From Brassica napus (Eukaryota; Streptophyta; Magnoliopsida; Brassicales; Brassicaceae): a stretch of DNA of 64,000 nucleotides. Under the pieces are notes generated by a model. It was not told where the DNA came from, did no database searches, and worked only from the letters and a program-made list of their open reading frames with translations. Positions 35,955 through 47,350 of the stretch are shown here, in pieces (position 1 is the stretch's first letter; each line of letters opens with the position of its first letter). The position numbers and the translations under genes are program-made. Where the stretch lies: positions 1 through 64,000 of the forward strand of contig NC_063444.1 in assembly GCF_020379485.1 (NCBI RefSeq), in the 5' to 3' direction.

Positions 35955-38293
35955 GACGCAGAGAGAGTTTTATATTATGATCAAGACTAAGATTCTTTTC
36001 TTTTTGCCTTTGGATAATAATTTGTTATCCAAATGGTTCTTTTTTCCTTGGACTAATCAAAACCTGTAAGATCCACCTAAAAGATCATTCTCTACACGGA
36101 TCATGTAAATCTCCATCGGGTTTTAATTAGTTCGTTAATTCCCCCTAATGGGGTTAGTATTCGATGGAACATGTCGATCTGTTTTTTTTTTCATTGAGCT
36201 GATAAGTGGTGGCTTGCGCTAATAGATGATTACCGCAAGTTGTATTGGCCATTTTTTTTTAGGTTTGAATCTTGTGATCGTTCGAGTTCTTTGAAACTAA
36301 GAAATGTTCAATCTTTGTATGAGTCTTTTCATTGTTTACTTTTTCACGGATGTAAGTATTTTTTTGAGATTTGTGCGAGTGGTGTATAAATTAAAGCTTC
36401 CATTCTGTTCTTTATTAAATTAATAATTACGTTTATTATATGTGGCACCTGAACATCTTAAAATGACAATATATTATCCACGATAAGTACGGAATAAATT
36501 GATCCAACCGCAACACAGAAGATCACAATTTAGACGACTCAATATTATTAAAAAAATATATTCATGAGTTTCTTGAAAAAGTTACGTACTGGAGGAAAAT
36601 ACAATTGTTTTTTTTCTTGAAACAAGGAAAATACAATTGCTAGAGATGAAATATCAAACCTAGAGAATAATACCACTCTTGTGCCAAAAAAAAGAAGAAG
36701 AGAAGAATACCACTCTACGCATCCTTTTTCTTCTTCTAAATTAGGTTTCTATAATCCGACTGAGTTTTTTTTTTGTCTAAAAGCATAGCACGCAGATAGA
36801 TTTGAGTAAAAGCATATTTGTCTCTAGTAATTGAAGTTGGTCTTATATATAATACTAGTGTTAGTATTCATTGGAATTAACTTAATGCCTTTAAGTTTTA
36901 GCTATGATTTTTTTTTTTGAAAAATTGAATGCACTTACTTCTCTCTCTCTTTTGCTTTTCCTACGAGCCACAAGTCGAATATGATAGCAACTACTCTTCT
37001 TAATGCACATACCCTCTTTTTTTCCTACATACTTTATCTAATTAACTCCGGCCCTCTCTGAAGAGTATCTTTCCGTTCAAAGCAATTTTATGTTTGGAAT
37101 AAATTGTATCCACAAACACCAATAATATCTATCCTGCCTCATCATATATACATATGTATATATAATTATTTAGTTACATATAGTTATTTAGTTGAACACA
37201 AATGATCGAACATGTTGATTGTAGCATGTACACAACAAACCGATTGATTGAAGGACAGCCATACACGAGTGGCTAAAGCCGCTAAACCGTGACTATGATC
37301 AGTATACTGGGAATTTGACTGCCGGTCATTTTAATTTCTGCTAAGTACATATTATCAGACTTAGCACTAGTAGAAAATGATTACATATAGCAGTTATTGT
37401 TTTGTTATTTTACTATAAACTGAAAACACCAAAGATAAGAACATGTGAATCCAAACAAATATATATATACATGTGCAAATAAATGATCATTTTGATAAAT
37501 TTATTATAATAAGACATCACAAGCAAAAGCATATTCATCATAAAATATGTAACGAGATCGAAGATTCAACATATACAAGGACTAACCATTTTAATATATT
37601 TTCAGGAAGTGGTTAACAGCAGTGTTTGGTCAGATATGCCTTCAAATGCTAAAGAAGTAAGCAAATAGATTCCTCTCATTTCCATAAAAAGGAACACAGC
37701 CTTGGGTTGATCGAGCGAAAATATTAGATTAAAGGCCAACATGGCCTTAAATAGAAAGAGATAAATATAAGAAGAAACACAATTTCTCTATCATATGATG
37801 ATCTATTGTTCTAACTTTGAAGATTCTTGGATCTAAGAATTTTTGGACTAAATTCAAAACAAGTGTCTAGGTTTCTTCATCAATACATATAGAACCCAGG
37901 CTTGTAGACAGTGATGAATTGATTACCGATAAGGAAAACCATTCACGAAGTAAAATGTATATCCAAAGTATTAAACGCAGAGATGAGGAGAAGAAGCCAA
38001 CAGGCATGGATCCCAACTGGATGAGTATATTACAAAAAAAGAACAATCTCTAAATATTGTCCCTTACCACTACCGTACGAAGTAACTCTCTGTAGGAAAA
38101 TTCTTGGAAGCTGCATTTGTCACATATCATCTTCTATTTTAGAGTATTTTTATAATTTATTTTATATAATTATTATTCTAATAATTTATGATTAATGATT
38201 GACAAAAAAAAAGAAACTTTTGAAACAAATATTAATATAATTTTATTGAAATCATATCTTAATAGAACATTTATGATATATTAAATATAAACG
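35955..38293. other. Gene-free spacer of 2.3 kb
   Basis: The 3' UTR of the SAUR16-like gene is followed by AT-rich DNA with poly-T and TA tracts. The F-box gene that Arabidopsis has between SAUR16 and ASE3 is not found. No clear element ends were seen. Confidence 0.45.
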
Positions 38294-38305
38294 TACTATT
38301 GCTCA

Positions 38306-38551
38306 AACCACATCGTGGTGGTCTAGTGATTTCCATTAGAGGAGAAGTTGTCATGTTGGTCCAGGTCAGGGATCGTCTCCCTTCTAGTGCGAAATTATTA
38401 GCACCATATGCGGCCACGCGGATATGGACTCATGCTTATGACCCATTTGAATACCGGGAGATGATTCATCTGTGGGTTGCACCTCTCACCCAAGAGTTAG
38501 CTCTGTGTCTTTAATATACTCGGATTTAACCCTTTTGTTTTAAAAAAAAAA
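38306..38551 (+). mobile_element. tRNA-derived SINE with perfect 12-bp TSD
   Basis: The duplication TACTATTGCTCA is present at 38294-38305 and 38552-38563. The insert starts 'aaccacatcgtgg', then shows a pol III A-box-like TGGTCTAGTGA (38319-38329) and, about 30 bp later, a B-box-like 'aggtcagggatcg', which is one base short of a GGTTCRAxxCC match. It ends 'ttgttttaaaaaaaaaa'. Length (about 245 bp), promoter boxes, A-tail and duplication together identify a SINE. The 71-residue open frame across it is accidental. Confidence 0.87.
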
Positions 38552-38794
38552 TACTATTGCTCACAAATTTTAAATATTTTTGGCTGAAAGTACCAAACTT
38601 ATAATGTTATATGGAATAATAAACCAAATATAGAATCCCACACATATATTTTTTTCAAAGAAATCTAGCTACTTATATTTATATATGTTATTATAATAGT
38701 TTGTCAATTGAAGGGATTGTGGAATCACGCACATAATTAAAATTGGTTTTATCTCGCATAGGAAAACATGACAATAGAAAGAAAAAAAAGAGTA

Positions 38795-39630
38795 GCCTTT
38801 TCAAGTTATCTAAGGAAGTTAGTTAGGCTGATATAGCTCAAAGTACGACTCTCTCTCTTATCTCTAAAAATCTTTTAGAGAGAGAGTCGGTGTCGTGTTC
38901 TTGTCGCCGACGGTTTCTGGCGGCTTGTTCTCCCGTTCATCAGGAACTGACTCCGGTATACAGCGGTCTCCTTGAAGCTGTATAGTCGGCTTTTAACTCT
39001 GGTGGCTCGCGTTCATCTCGGCAGAGCTATCTGGCTTTTGGCTCCGGTGGTGCTTTTGTGGTGGCGTCGCTGGCTTCTTCCGGGTTATACCGGATCTGTT
39101 TGGACTTCGCCTCTTGCTATCCCTTGTTTCAATCGCTCTTTTTTCTTCGTTGATGATGGATCGATTGATGACGATTGATCTTTTATAAGAAGTGTAGTTC
39201 TGTTTGGTGCTTTGGCTTTGATTTCTGGTAGTTGGGTTCATTAGATTCGCTTTTGGTTTCGGTTGATTGATGTTCTCTAGTGGACGGAACTCCGGTGGCG
39301 AAGGCTTAAGCGCTAGGGTTAAAGGTCTTCATTTTCCATTAATGTTGTCGGCGGTTTCTTTCGACGGAATCCTATTTCCGGTGTGTCCAGTGGATTTTCG
39401 GTAAGTCATCCGGTGACGACTTACTAGTCGGTGGTGACATATGCTTTGCTGTCCAACACGCGTCTTCTCTTTTCAGCAGGTCCTACACGTGTTTGGTGGG
39501 TCAATCCGATCACCCTTCTTAAGCTTTTCTTTTTCTCTTAGCCTTGGCTGTTTGTTGTTTTTGTTTTGGGCTTCGTCCCTTATGGGCTTCGTCCCATTAA
39601 TAATATACTTCAGGACGACAAAAAAAAAAA
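38795..39630 (+). mobile_element. Retroelement with poly(A) tail, probably internally deleted LINE
   Basis: A segment of unusual composition (GC-richer, many 'ggcgg', 'tccggtgg') ends 'ttaataatatacttcaggacgac' plus A12. The string A8-GAGTA precedes it (38782-38794) and recurs after the tail (up to 39636), a probable target duplication. Near the 5' end a stem of about 13 bp can form between CGACTCTCTCTC (about 38,845) and GAGAGAGAGTCG (about 38,878). No reverse transcriptase is left, so it is a non-autonomous or deleted copy. The short frame at 38972-39178 is not convincing as a gene. Confidence 0.65.
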
Positions 39631-39636
39631 AGAGTA

Positions 39637-39847
39637 AATAAATAAAACCTTAATTTTTCTGGTTTTCGATAATGACTCTAACTAATGTATGAACTCGATA
39701 AGGATATAAAACATCTATATTCTCTCAACGTAACCGACAATTAACACTCACAACTTTATAAATAGTTTCCATCAAATTCAGTCAAAGCCTTACTACACAA
39801 GCTCTTTGATTCAAAACTAGGCTATAGCTCATTAGAGTTCATCATCC
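39637..39847 (+). promoter_or_regulatory. Promoter region of the ASE-like gene
   Basis: TATA-like 'tttataaatag' at about 39,755-39,765 lies about 85 bp before the ATG and is followed by a short leader. The retroelement poly(A) tail ends about 210 bp upstream of the start codon. Confidence 0.55.
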
Positions 39848-41485
39848 ATGGCCTTCTCTGTGGAAATCTCGTCTATATTCCCGTTCTCTCTATCCGCAAA
39901 ACCTAAGAAAGCTTCGCAGGATACCCTAAACCCATGCTTTACCAAACCCTGCCTTAGGCCCCAAGTTTCGAAAACCCTAAGTTTCTCCGTTTCATGCAGA
40001 AGAAGCACACTTGCCCCTGTTTTCTCGTCGATGATAACAGCACAAGTGGCCAACGAAGACGACGGAGAGGACAAGCTTCACGAAGAATGTGGAGTAGTCG
40101 GAATCCACGGTGACCCTGAAGCTTCCCGTCTCTCTTACTTGGCTCTTCACGCGCTGCAACACCGTGGCCAAGAAGGAGCAGGAATCGTAACCGTTAATCA
40201 CAAGGGTCTCGAATCGATAACAGGCGTCGGATTAGTGTCGGAAGTGTTCACGGAGTCGAAACTAAACACTCTTCCTGGCGATATAGCGATAGGACATGTC
40301 CGGTACTCAACCTCCGGAGCCTCGATGCTCAAGAATGTTCAGCCTTTCATCGCTACCTGCAAACTCGGATCCTTGGCAGTAGCGCACAATGGTAATTTCT
40401 TGAATTACAAGCAACTCAAGAGAAAGCTTGAGGAGAACGGTTCCATCTTCATCGCAAGTTCTGATACCGAGCTGGTGCTTCACCTGATCGCCAAATCTAA
40501 GGCCAAGACGTTCCTTCTGAGGATCATCGACGCTTGCGAGAAGCTTCGAGGTGCTTTCTCGATGGTTTTCGTCTTTGAAGACAAGCTTGTCGCCGTCCGA
40601 GACCCGTTCGGGTTCAGACCACTTGTGATGGGCAGAAGAAGCAACGGTGCAGTTGTTTTCGCCTCAGAGACTTGCGCTTTGGACCTTATCGATGCGAGGT
40701 ACGAACGTGAAGTGTGTCCGGGGGAAATAGTGGTCGTCGATAGAGGAGATGTAGGGGAAAGCTCTATGTTCATGGTCTCTCACCCTGAACCGAAGCAATG
40801 TGTGTTCGAGCACGGTTACTTCTCACAGCCCAACTCAATTGTCTTTGGACGTTCAGTGTATGAAACACGCCGCATGTACGGTGAGATATTAGCCACGGTG
40901 GCACCTGTAGAATGTGATGTCGTCATCGCAGTGCCGGACTCGGGGACAGTTGCTGCTCTTGGATACGCAGCCAAAGCTGGAGTTCCGTTTCAGATCGGTC
41001 TCCTGAGGTCGCACTATGCTAAACGCACTTTCATAGAGCCAACTCAGAAGATCCGTGATTTTGCAGTGAAGGCAAAGCTGTCTCCTGTCCGGTCAGTCCT
41101 TGAAGGGAAGAGGGTGGTTGTGGTGGATGACTCTATTGTCCGAGGAACCACGAGTTTGAAGATAGTTCGGATGCTAAGAGACGCTGGAGCCAAACAAGTT
41201 CACATGAGAATTGCATTGCCGCCGATGATTGCGTCCTGTTACTACGGAGTGGACACTCCTAGGAGCCAAGAGCTGATCTCTAGTAAGATGAGCGTTGAGA
41301 AGATAAGGAAGCATATTAACTGCGATACTCTGGCGTTTCTACCATTAGATAGCTTGAAACAAGTCTATGGACCAGTCGAGTCACGCAGCTATTGCTACGC
41401 CTGCTTTACCGGCAAGTATCCAGTGACCGAAACAGAGACTGAGGAGAACAATGCCGAGAGAGAGAGAGAACTCAACGCTCTCTAA
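39848..41485 (+). CDS. ASE3: Amidophosphoribosyltransferase, plastid, purine synthesis (ASE-like)
   Basis: An intronless frame of 545 residues for glutamine phosphoribosylpyrophosphate amidotransferase, the first committed enzyme of purine synthesis (PRPP + Gln to phosphoribosylamine). Residues 1 to about 75 are a Ser/Lys-rich plastid transit region. The mature enzyme should begin at the catalytic Cys of HEECGVVGIHGD, followed by ALHALQHRGQEGAGI, GHVRYSTSG and AHNGNF of the glutaminase domain. The phosphoribosyltransferase loop VVVVDDSIVRGTTS lies near 415-428. Cysteines in CVFEHGYF, INCDTLAF and CYACFTGKYP match the Fe-S ligands of the Bacillus-type enzyme. Position next to the DUS gene indicates the At4g38880 (ASE3) orthologue rather than ASE1 or ASE2. 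No lesion. Confidence 0.95.
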   Translation: MAFSVEISSIFPFSLSAKPKKASQDTLNPCFTKPCLRPQVSKTLSFSVSCRRSTLAPVFSSMITAQVANEDDGEDKLHEECGVVGIHGDPEASRLSYLALHALQHRGQEGAGIVTVNHKGLESITGVGLVSEVFTESKLNTLPGDIAIGHVRYSTSGASMLKNVQPFIATCKLGSLAVAHNGNFLNYKQLKRKLEENGSIFIASSDTELVLHLIAKSKAKTFLLRIIDACEKLRGAFSMVFVFEDKLVAVRDPFGFRPLVMGRRSNGAVVFASETCALDLIDARYEREVCPGEIVVVDRGDVGESSMFMVSHPEPKQCVFEHGYFSQPNSIVFGRSVYETRRMYGEILATVAPVECDVVIAVPDSGTVAALGYAAKAGVPFQIGLLRSHYAKRTFIEPTQKIRDFAVKAKLSPVRSVLEGKRVVVVDDSIVRGTTSLKIVRMLRDAGAKQVHMRIALPPMIASCYYGVDTPRSQELISSKMSVEKIRKHINCDTLAFLPLDSLKQVYGPVESRSYCYACFTGKYPVTETETEENNAERERELNAL

Positions 41486-41723
41486 ATTATTTATAATCAC
41501 TTTGTTCTCTATCTGCTTCAGTTTTTTTTTTCCCATTTAAAACTGGGGGTGTATAGTTTTTAATTATGAGATTATGGTTTTAGAAAAAGGCAATAATAGT
41601 ACATTGTTCTCGAATTGCTGTCTACACTAAAAAAAAAAAAACTATTGAATAGAAATTTGCTCATCACAGTTTCAGACGTGTTTATGGATGAAGATTGAGC
41701 TTACATAAAATGTGGAGTTGGAA

Positions 41724-44670
41724 TTAGCCATTTTCAGCTCGGTCATACGCGTTGGATTTGTGCTTGGGTGCAAACGTGAAGCCTTCCGGAACCTTTCCAA
41801 GCAGCAATTCCGATATACGAACCTGCATGTTTGTGACAATTAAATCAAACTTTGAGTTCCTTCATATATAGTCCAACGTAATACAGCTGAATGAACAAGT
41901 AAAATTACGCACCCAGTCACCCGCAGATTCAGACATCATGAGAGTCTCGAGATCATCACGACCAAAGTAAGAAGGCGGACGCCAGTTGATTTGCTGCGGG
42001 ATCACATCCAGCAGACCTACAGGTATGTACCTAAACGTGTAGCTTAGCCACTCCAGCAAGAAATGCCTAGTTGTCTCAACTCCTGTTGTAATAAAAAAGG
42101 TTTTAAATAACAGCAGAAAGAGCTTAATAATGCGCAAAACCAGTAAAAAGTATCTTCGATTCCATGCTTATTACCTTTTGTGTCGGATCCCCAATGTTGA
42201 AGACCAAAACGCACAAAGTCCTTTAAGATGTTAAGTCTTTCCCCGGAGGTAATATCCCAGTGTCGTTGCTCTTTGATTTCAGTAAATATCCAAGGCTGCA
42301 CAAGTTTAAGAAAAAAACATTGAGATATACTACTAGAGAAGGCTTAATAGTAAGGTCATATACACAACCTTGATCAGTGCTCCGCGAGCAATCATGCAGC
42401 TAGACAACTCAGGACAGTCAGACTTGTGTTTGTTCCAGTCTAAAAAAGAGTAGACATCTCCATTTCCTATAACTTGTAGGTTAGAGGAAGCGTTTTTGGT
42501 ACACTTGTATATATAGTCCCAATCCGCAGACTTGCTATAACGTTGTTGTCTTGACCTCCCATGAATCGTCACTGCAGTGGCTCCCCAATCCCCAATATCT
42601 GAAATTAATGAGTCTATCCGGTTCTTACCCTCAAAAAATGCAGTTCGTACCTGGCACCCAAAACGGAGAGGGCAAGTAAAGAGAGGTTAACACACCAATA
42701 CATCTTGCAATTAATAGGTTACGATATATGCTTAGGGTAGTTACCTTGATAGTGATAGGTGTTTCAACAATGGAAGAAGAGACCTCCACGATGTTCTTCA
42801 TTCGTAATGGTTTGTTGAGAAGAGCTGAACCAGCACTTTTGTTCACAACCATATCTATCGGGCAGCCCATGTTGATGTCTATGAAATCAACCGTGCATTC
42901 TCGATCTATAAGCTCAACCGCACGAGACACCGTGTCTGGAAAAGAACCGCAAATCTGAACACCAAACAGATCTTCCGATGAATGCCTTCTAAGCAGAGCC
43001 CATTCCGAAGCTTGGCCCTATAGTTTCAGATTTTCACATTTATTACAAAAATAACAACACTGTTTTTATCACAAGTAATCTTAGTGGGCTAACCTGCAAA
43101 AGATTTGTACACATGGCCATCTCACCACAAGTCACATCAGCTCCCAATACTTTGCAAAGTCTTCTGAAGGGAAGATTGCCCACAGTTGTTAGGGGTGCAA
43201 GGTACAACTTATCCCTAAAATCAATAAGCTTTTTCTTTTCGCGAGGGTGCGATTTTAGGCTCCCATCAGTTTCAACAACTTTGATGCTATCCTCCTCATC
43301 CTCTATCTTGGCTTTTGAAGTAGAATGCCCCTTCTTTTCCGTTTCATCGTCCACATCCATCACCCCTGTATCAATACAGTTAAATGGAACATCAGGATGT
43401 TGTCTTGTCCCAGACCCTTCTTTGTGCGAGCGAACTCTTTTTCTTTAATACACATAGCTATGATGATATTATTTAAAGACTTAAAAAAACTATGCAACCA
43501 TCTGAGATAATCTAGAACACGTAATTTGGGCATTGTGAAAATCCTATTTTATGAAAATTAAAGAAGAAAGTCTAACCATCATTAATGTCTCCAAGTTTAG
43601 AAGTCTCGTTGTTGTCGTCAGATTTGGCCTTTTTCATGGGACGAACTTGTTCAGTTTCTAATGGTCCATGAACATCAACATCTTCAGTTGCTTGACTGCC
43701 ATTAGCACCATTCAGAGGTTTTTCTGCGTCATTCTCTTGAGCAGCATTGCTTTTTTTGGCATGTCCCTAGAAATTGTATGGAAATAATGAGACAAAAAGC
43801 CCAAGAGAAATAATAATCATGTCGCATGCTAAAAGATATGGGAGTGAACAGCAGCATAAGAGATGTCAAAGAAACACAAGACAAGAAGCATGGTAGTCCG
43901 TAAAACTTAATTACCATAAGGCCAAGGGATTTAAGTTTGGCATCTGCCTTGACAAAGGTCATGTTATTTTTCCATAAAAGCCTCTGTGTCTCTTTGTTAA
44001 AAAAATTAAACTCGGAGTTCTTCTGCTCCCCATCAGAATTTCCACCAGAGATAGCTTTGTGAGTGCCAAAGAATCTGCATGATAAACCATATTGACACTT
44101 CATCCCAGAGGCCACAAATGGGCACTGCCCATCTATATCATCTGGTTTCTGCATTTACAAATAAATATTATTATTTCTCAATATCAACCAAGCTAGTTTC
44201 GATCAAATGGAACAAAAAAAAAGAAGAGTACCTGAGCTTTGAAGGCTTCAATGTCATGATTAAAGCGGCATTTCTCTTTATACTGACACGAATCAACGTC
44301 TTCTGTTTTCGAAACCTGCGGACACAGGTTTATCGCACACTTCTGCAAAAAAAAAGAAAAATGGCATCATTATATCCTAATAAGCTTGAAAAAAAATATG
44401 GATGAACTGACGACGTACCTCCCGGCGTTCCCTTTTGAGCTGTCGCTTCGATTTCTTCTCCTGGACTAAGCTCGGATGAGGCGCCTTCACGTCACTTTGC
44501 TTTAGGGAACGGCTTGGAGGAGGAGGACATAGGAACTCCTTTTTAATAGGAGCCATCGAACGCTCTATAAGCTCTTCCGAAGTCGCTTCATACACACTGA
44601 ATTGCTTCGTCGGCTTTGCATTTCCTTCAACACTCGTCTCCGCCGCGACCTCAGCTACTACATCGGACAT
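41724..44670 (-). CDS. tRNA dihydrouridine synthase with CCCH zinc fingers (DUS3-like)
   Basis: Ten exons on the minus strand join in phase to 667 residues: 44419-44670, 44232-44342, 43915-44148, 43577-43766, 43094-43365, 42745-43017, 42369-42650, 42175-42295, 41913-42082 and 41724-41822. The start [10 protein letters not shown] is chosen over an ATG 30 bases upstream by similarity to the remembered Arabidopsis protein (At4g38890). The N-terminal half has two CCCH-type segments ([19 protein letters not shown], then [16 protein letters not shown]). The C-terminal half is the FMN-dependent synthase: [62 protein letters not shown]. The family reduces uridine in the tRNA D- or variable loop. Last residues are YDRAENG. 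It converges with the ASE-like gene, with about 240 bp between stop codons. Confidence 0.93.
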
Positions 44671-45601
44671 AGCTCCCTCGTCGCCGAAAAGATTACACAC
44701 AGAGATGAATACAGTGATAATGTTTTTAGGGTTTTAGATATTTCTACGGACGAGAGATATAAGACCCAGCCCGTTAACTACAGTTTCCCCAAGAGATTTA
44801 AATTCACGAAATGCTTTTATTAGGCCTAAAATGAGGCCCGGCCTGTTAACTGCAGTTCTTACAGCAGAGAAAAAATAATAATCAGAGGAGAATACCAAAC
44901 TAACAAAAGCACAAAACAAACAGACAATCTCTGTCTCAACCTCAATCTCTTGACCCTCCCGCCATTACAACCAAATTATATCTACCATGATCTGACGTAA
45001 AACTGGATTTCATCTGTAATATACATAATTCAACACACTGCACATAGATAAAAATAAATATATACTGTTTGCCTAGTTGATATGCAACTCCAATCCTTTG
45101 ATCCAGCCAACACCCGGTCTACTCTATCCATTTTGCTGACACGGTACCATTCAGCTTCTGCTGAGACTGTGGCTCCTGTCTTAACTGGCTGATGTTGAGT
45201 TGCTGGGATATGGTGATGTCCAGACTGAGCAAGATGAGAACAGGGGGAACGATTAGAGACAAGCCGTAGTAGATGATCCGTTAGGGTGCGGTATGGCTCT
45301 TGCCGTTAAATGTCAGGTCAGATACATCAGAAGAGCGGAGAGAATGAAGAACTGGTTAAAACCCATTTGAGATTTGAAGAAATTGTAAAACAAAATATGA
45401 CAATCATTATTCACTAGACTGTTTTATTAATTACATAATAAACACAGAGACCAACCCAAAACCATTTGCATTAACTAGAACTATGGACAATAAAAATAAA
45501 ATAAGAATGGAACTAAACAAGCTTCATTCGACCTCTGAACCTAAAATGTTAAAACGAAAAAGAGAGAGAGATAGAAAAAAAACAGAGAAAACATACTTTG
45601 C
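44671..45601. other. Spacer between DUS and BPC genes
   Basis: The DUS leader and promoter lie at its left end; 'aggcccggcctgtt' and 'agcccgttaactacag' form a near repeat around 44,768 and 44,835. The BPC 3' UTR lies at its right end. A 73-codon stop-free minus-strand frame at 45,094-45,313 is listed as a finding. The bZIP gene expected here from Arabidopsis (At4g38900) is absent as a whole gene. Confidence 0.45.
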
Positions 45602-46534
45602 CTACATGATCGTGATGTAGCGATTGGTGCCGTGCCTAGCCCAATAATCCTTGAGATCAACGGGAGAGGAGAGGTCGTGGCCTTGCCCAGCTAAACGGCT
45701 AAGTAGCCTGGAGAAGACGTTTCCGCTCATTTTCCTACCGCCCACTCGAGAATGCCGCTTGTTTGGCATCTGCGGAAGAGGATACAGAGACAAAGTGGTA
45801 GTGCAGCATGATGATTGCCACCCGCCGTTTCCCCATTTGTAACAGTGACGAGCAGTACCAGTACAAGTGCACATGGGCACTGGCATTGTCGTCTCATCGA
45901 AGGTGACAAGGTTTAAGCCGACAACGTTACTGTCCCAATCTTTTCTGCATTTCTTTCCAGGAGAAGCAACATGATGGTTCAGATCTTCGCCTACTCTCTT
46001 TCCCTTTGACCTTGTTTCCGGTTTGCGCTTTTTTTTTCTTTTACTTGGCGCAGCTTCATGTGGAATAGTTGACAATGGGGAAGGGTTGGATAAGTGGGAG
46101 GAACCGAGCTTTGCACGTGACAAAATGTAGTTAAGATTGTGTTCACGGAACTGAAGAGCACTTAAGGCACTGTCCCTCTCCAGTATAGCATTATCTCTTA
46201 GAGAGAGAGCTTTGTCGCGTTGGTCAAGTGCTTCGTCCCGAGCGGCTAATGCTTCCTGCTTGGCAGCCAGGGCGTCGTCTCTTTCCTTGAGGGCAGCGTC
46301 TCTCTCGGCAAGGATGGACATGATCTTCTGATTCATGACCAGAGCATTATGTTGGTCCTCCTTTGTCTGATGATGATTAGGCATCGTATTCCACTGTTAG
46401 AAAAAAAAAAAAAAACAATTCCCGATTAGCTTTCCAGCCAAAGTAGTAAAAAAGAATCATATAAAAAAAATGCTTACGACAGAGTGTGTTCCTTCTTTGT
46501 AGTAATCGGGGTTGTAACGCCCATCGCTCTCCAT
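45602..46534 (-). CDS. BPC5: BASIC PENTACYSTEINE (GAGA-binding) transcription factor, BPC4/5/6 class
   Basis: Two coding exons, 46478-46534 ([15 protein letters not shown]) and 45602-46393, give 282 residues. A coiled coil of alternating charged repeats ([20 protein letters not shown], then [13 protein letters not shown]) occupies about 40-105. A basic patch ([16 protein letters not shown]) and the plant-specific C-terminal domain follow, with cysteines in [36 protein letters not shown] and the end [13 protein letters not shown]. These factors bind GA-rich DNA and recruit Polycomb complexes. The coiled coil places it in the BPC4-6 class, and neighbours suggest At4g38910 (BPC5). A 5' UTR intron is likely, since the leader probably begins near 47,100. 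The last residue is Met where I recall Lys. Confidence 0.93.
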
Positions 46535-47350
46535 CCTCTGAATTCAAAACCAGTAAAAGCAAAATCAAGTATTTGATATATAATAACAAAGCAGCACAGC
46601 AGAAATGGTCTTTGAATACGGTTCTAATGAATGAATGAATGAATGAAGGGATGGTGGAGCTCACAATTTTTTACTACTTGTTGGATAAGCAAGCAAGCAA
46701 TCAATCAATCCTGAATCTAAGCTTTGTATATTTGAGATCATCCAATCCCCCCCCCCACTGCTCCAATACAATTTTCCCATAACCACCCCCATAAAGAAAA
46801 ACAGTATGACATCCCAAGTAAGACTCTCTACATCAACCCAAAATCCAAACGATTAGCGTTAGATAACTGCAAAAATAAGAGTATCTGAAAGATATATAAC
46901 CATCAAACAGTTTCAATTTCAAGTTGAGAGAGCTCCCATAATAATCCAAATTCGAAAAAAAAAAAAATAATAATAATTCAAAATTGAGAAACGAAAGGTG
47001 AAATATATTCGGATTAAGGTATATATGTGTAAGATTATTATAACAAAATGATCGGTAGCCTTACGGATATGGAAGGAGAAACAAGCGAAGGGAATAGAGA
47101 GCAAAGATCTCGGGAGGGGGAGAAGAGCCAAAGGAAGGAGAAGGAGAAGGAGGTTAGTATCGTCTATCTACAACATTATCTTCGAAAACGTGGGCCGGAG
47201 GGAGCCCAAATAATTAAGCCCATATTCACGTGTGTGTGTGTGTGTGCGCTTTGCTGCCTGCTGTTGTCTGTCATTAGATATCTCTCTATCTCTCCACTTC
47301 ATTGTGATTCAATCTGAGAGGAGGGAAGGGGAGATCGAGAATCGTTGGAA
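46535..47350. promoter_or_regulatory. Shared 5' region between BPC and V-ATPase genes
   Basis: The two genes point away from each other. GA-rich DNA at 47,070-47,150, a GGGCC box (47,190-47,195), AAGCCCA (47,217) and a CACGTG G-box at about 47,228-47,233 lie in the likely bidirectional promoter. A (TG)n run follows at 47,232-47,247. GA-rich sequence beside a GAGA-binding-factor gene suggests self-regulation, which is inference only. Confidence 0.5.

Noticed and set aside
38299..38514. 71-residue frame as a small gene
   Set aside because: It lies entirely within the SINE defined by the TACTATTGCTCA duplication.
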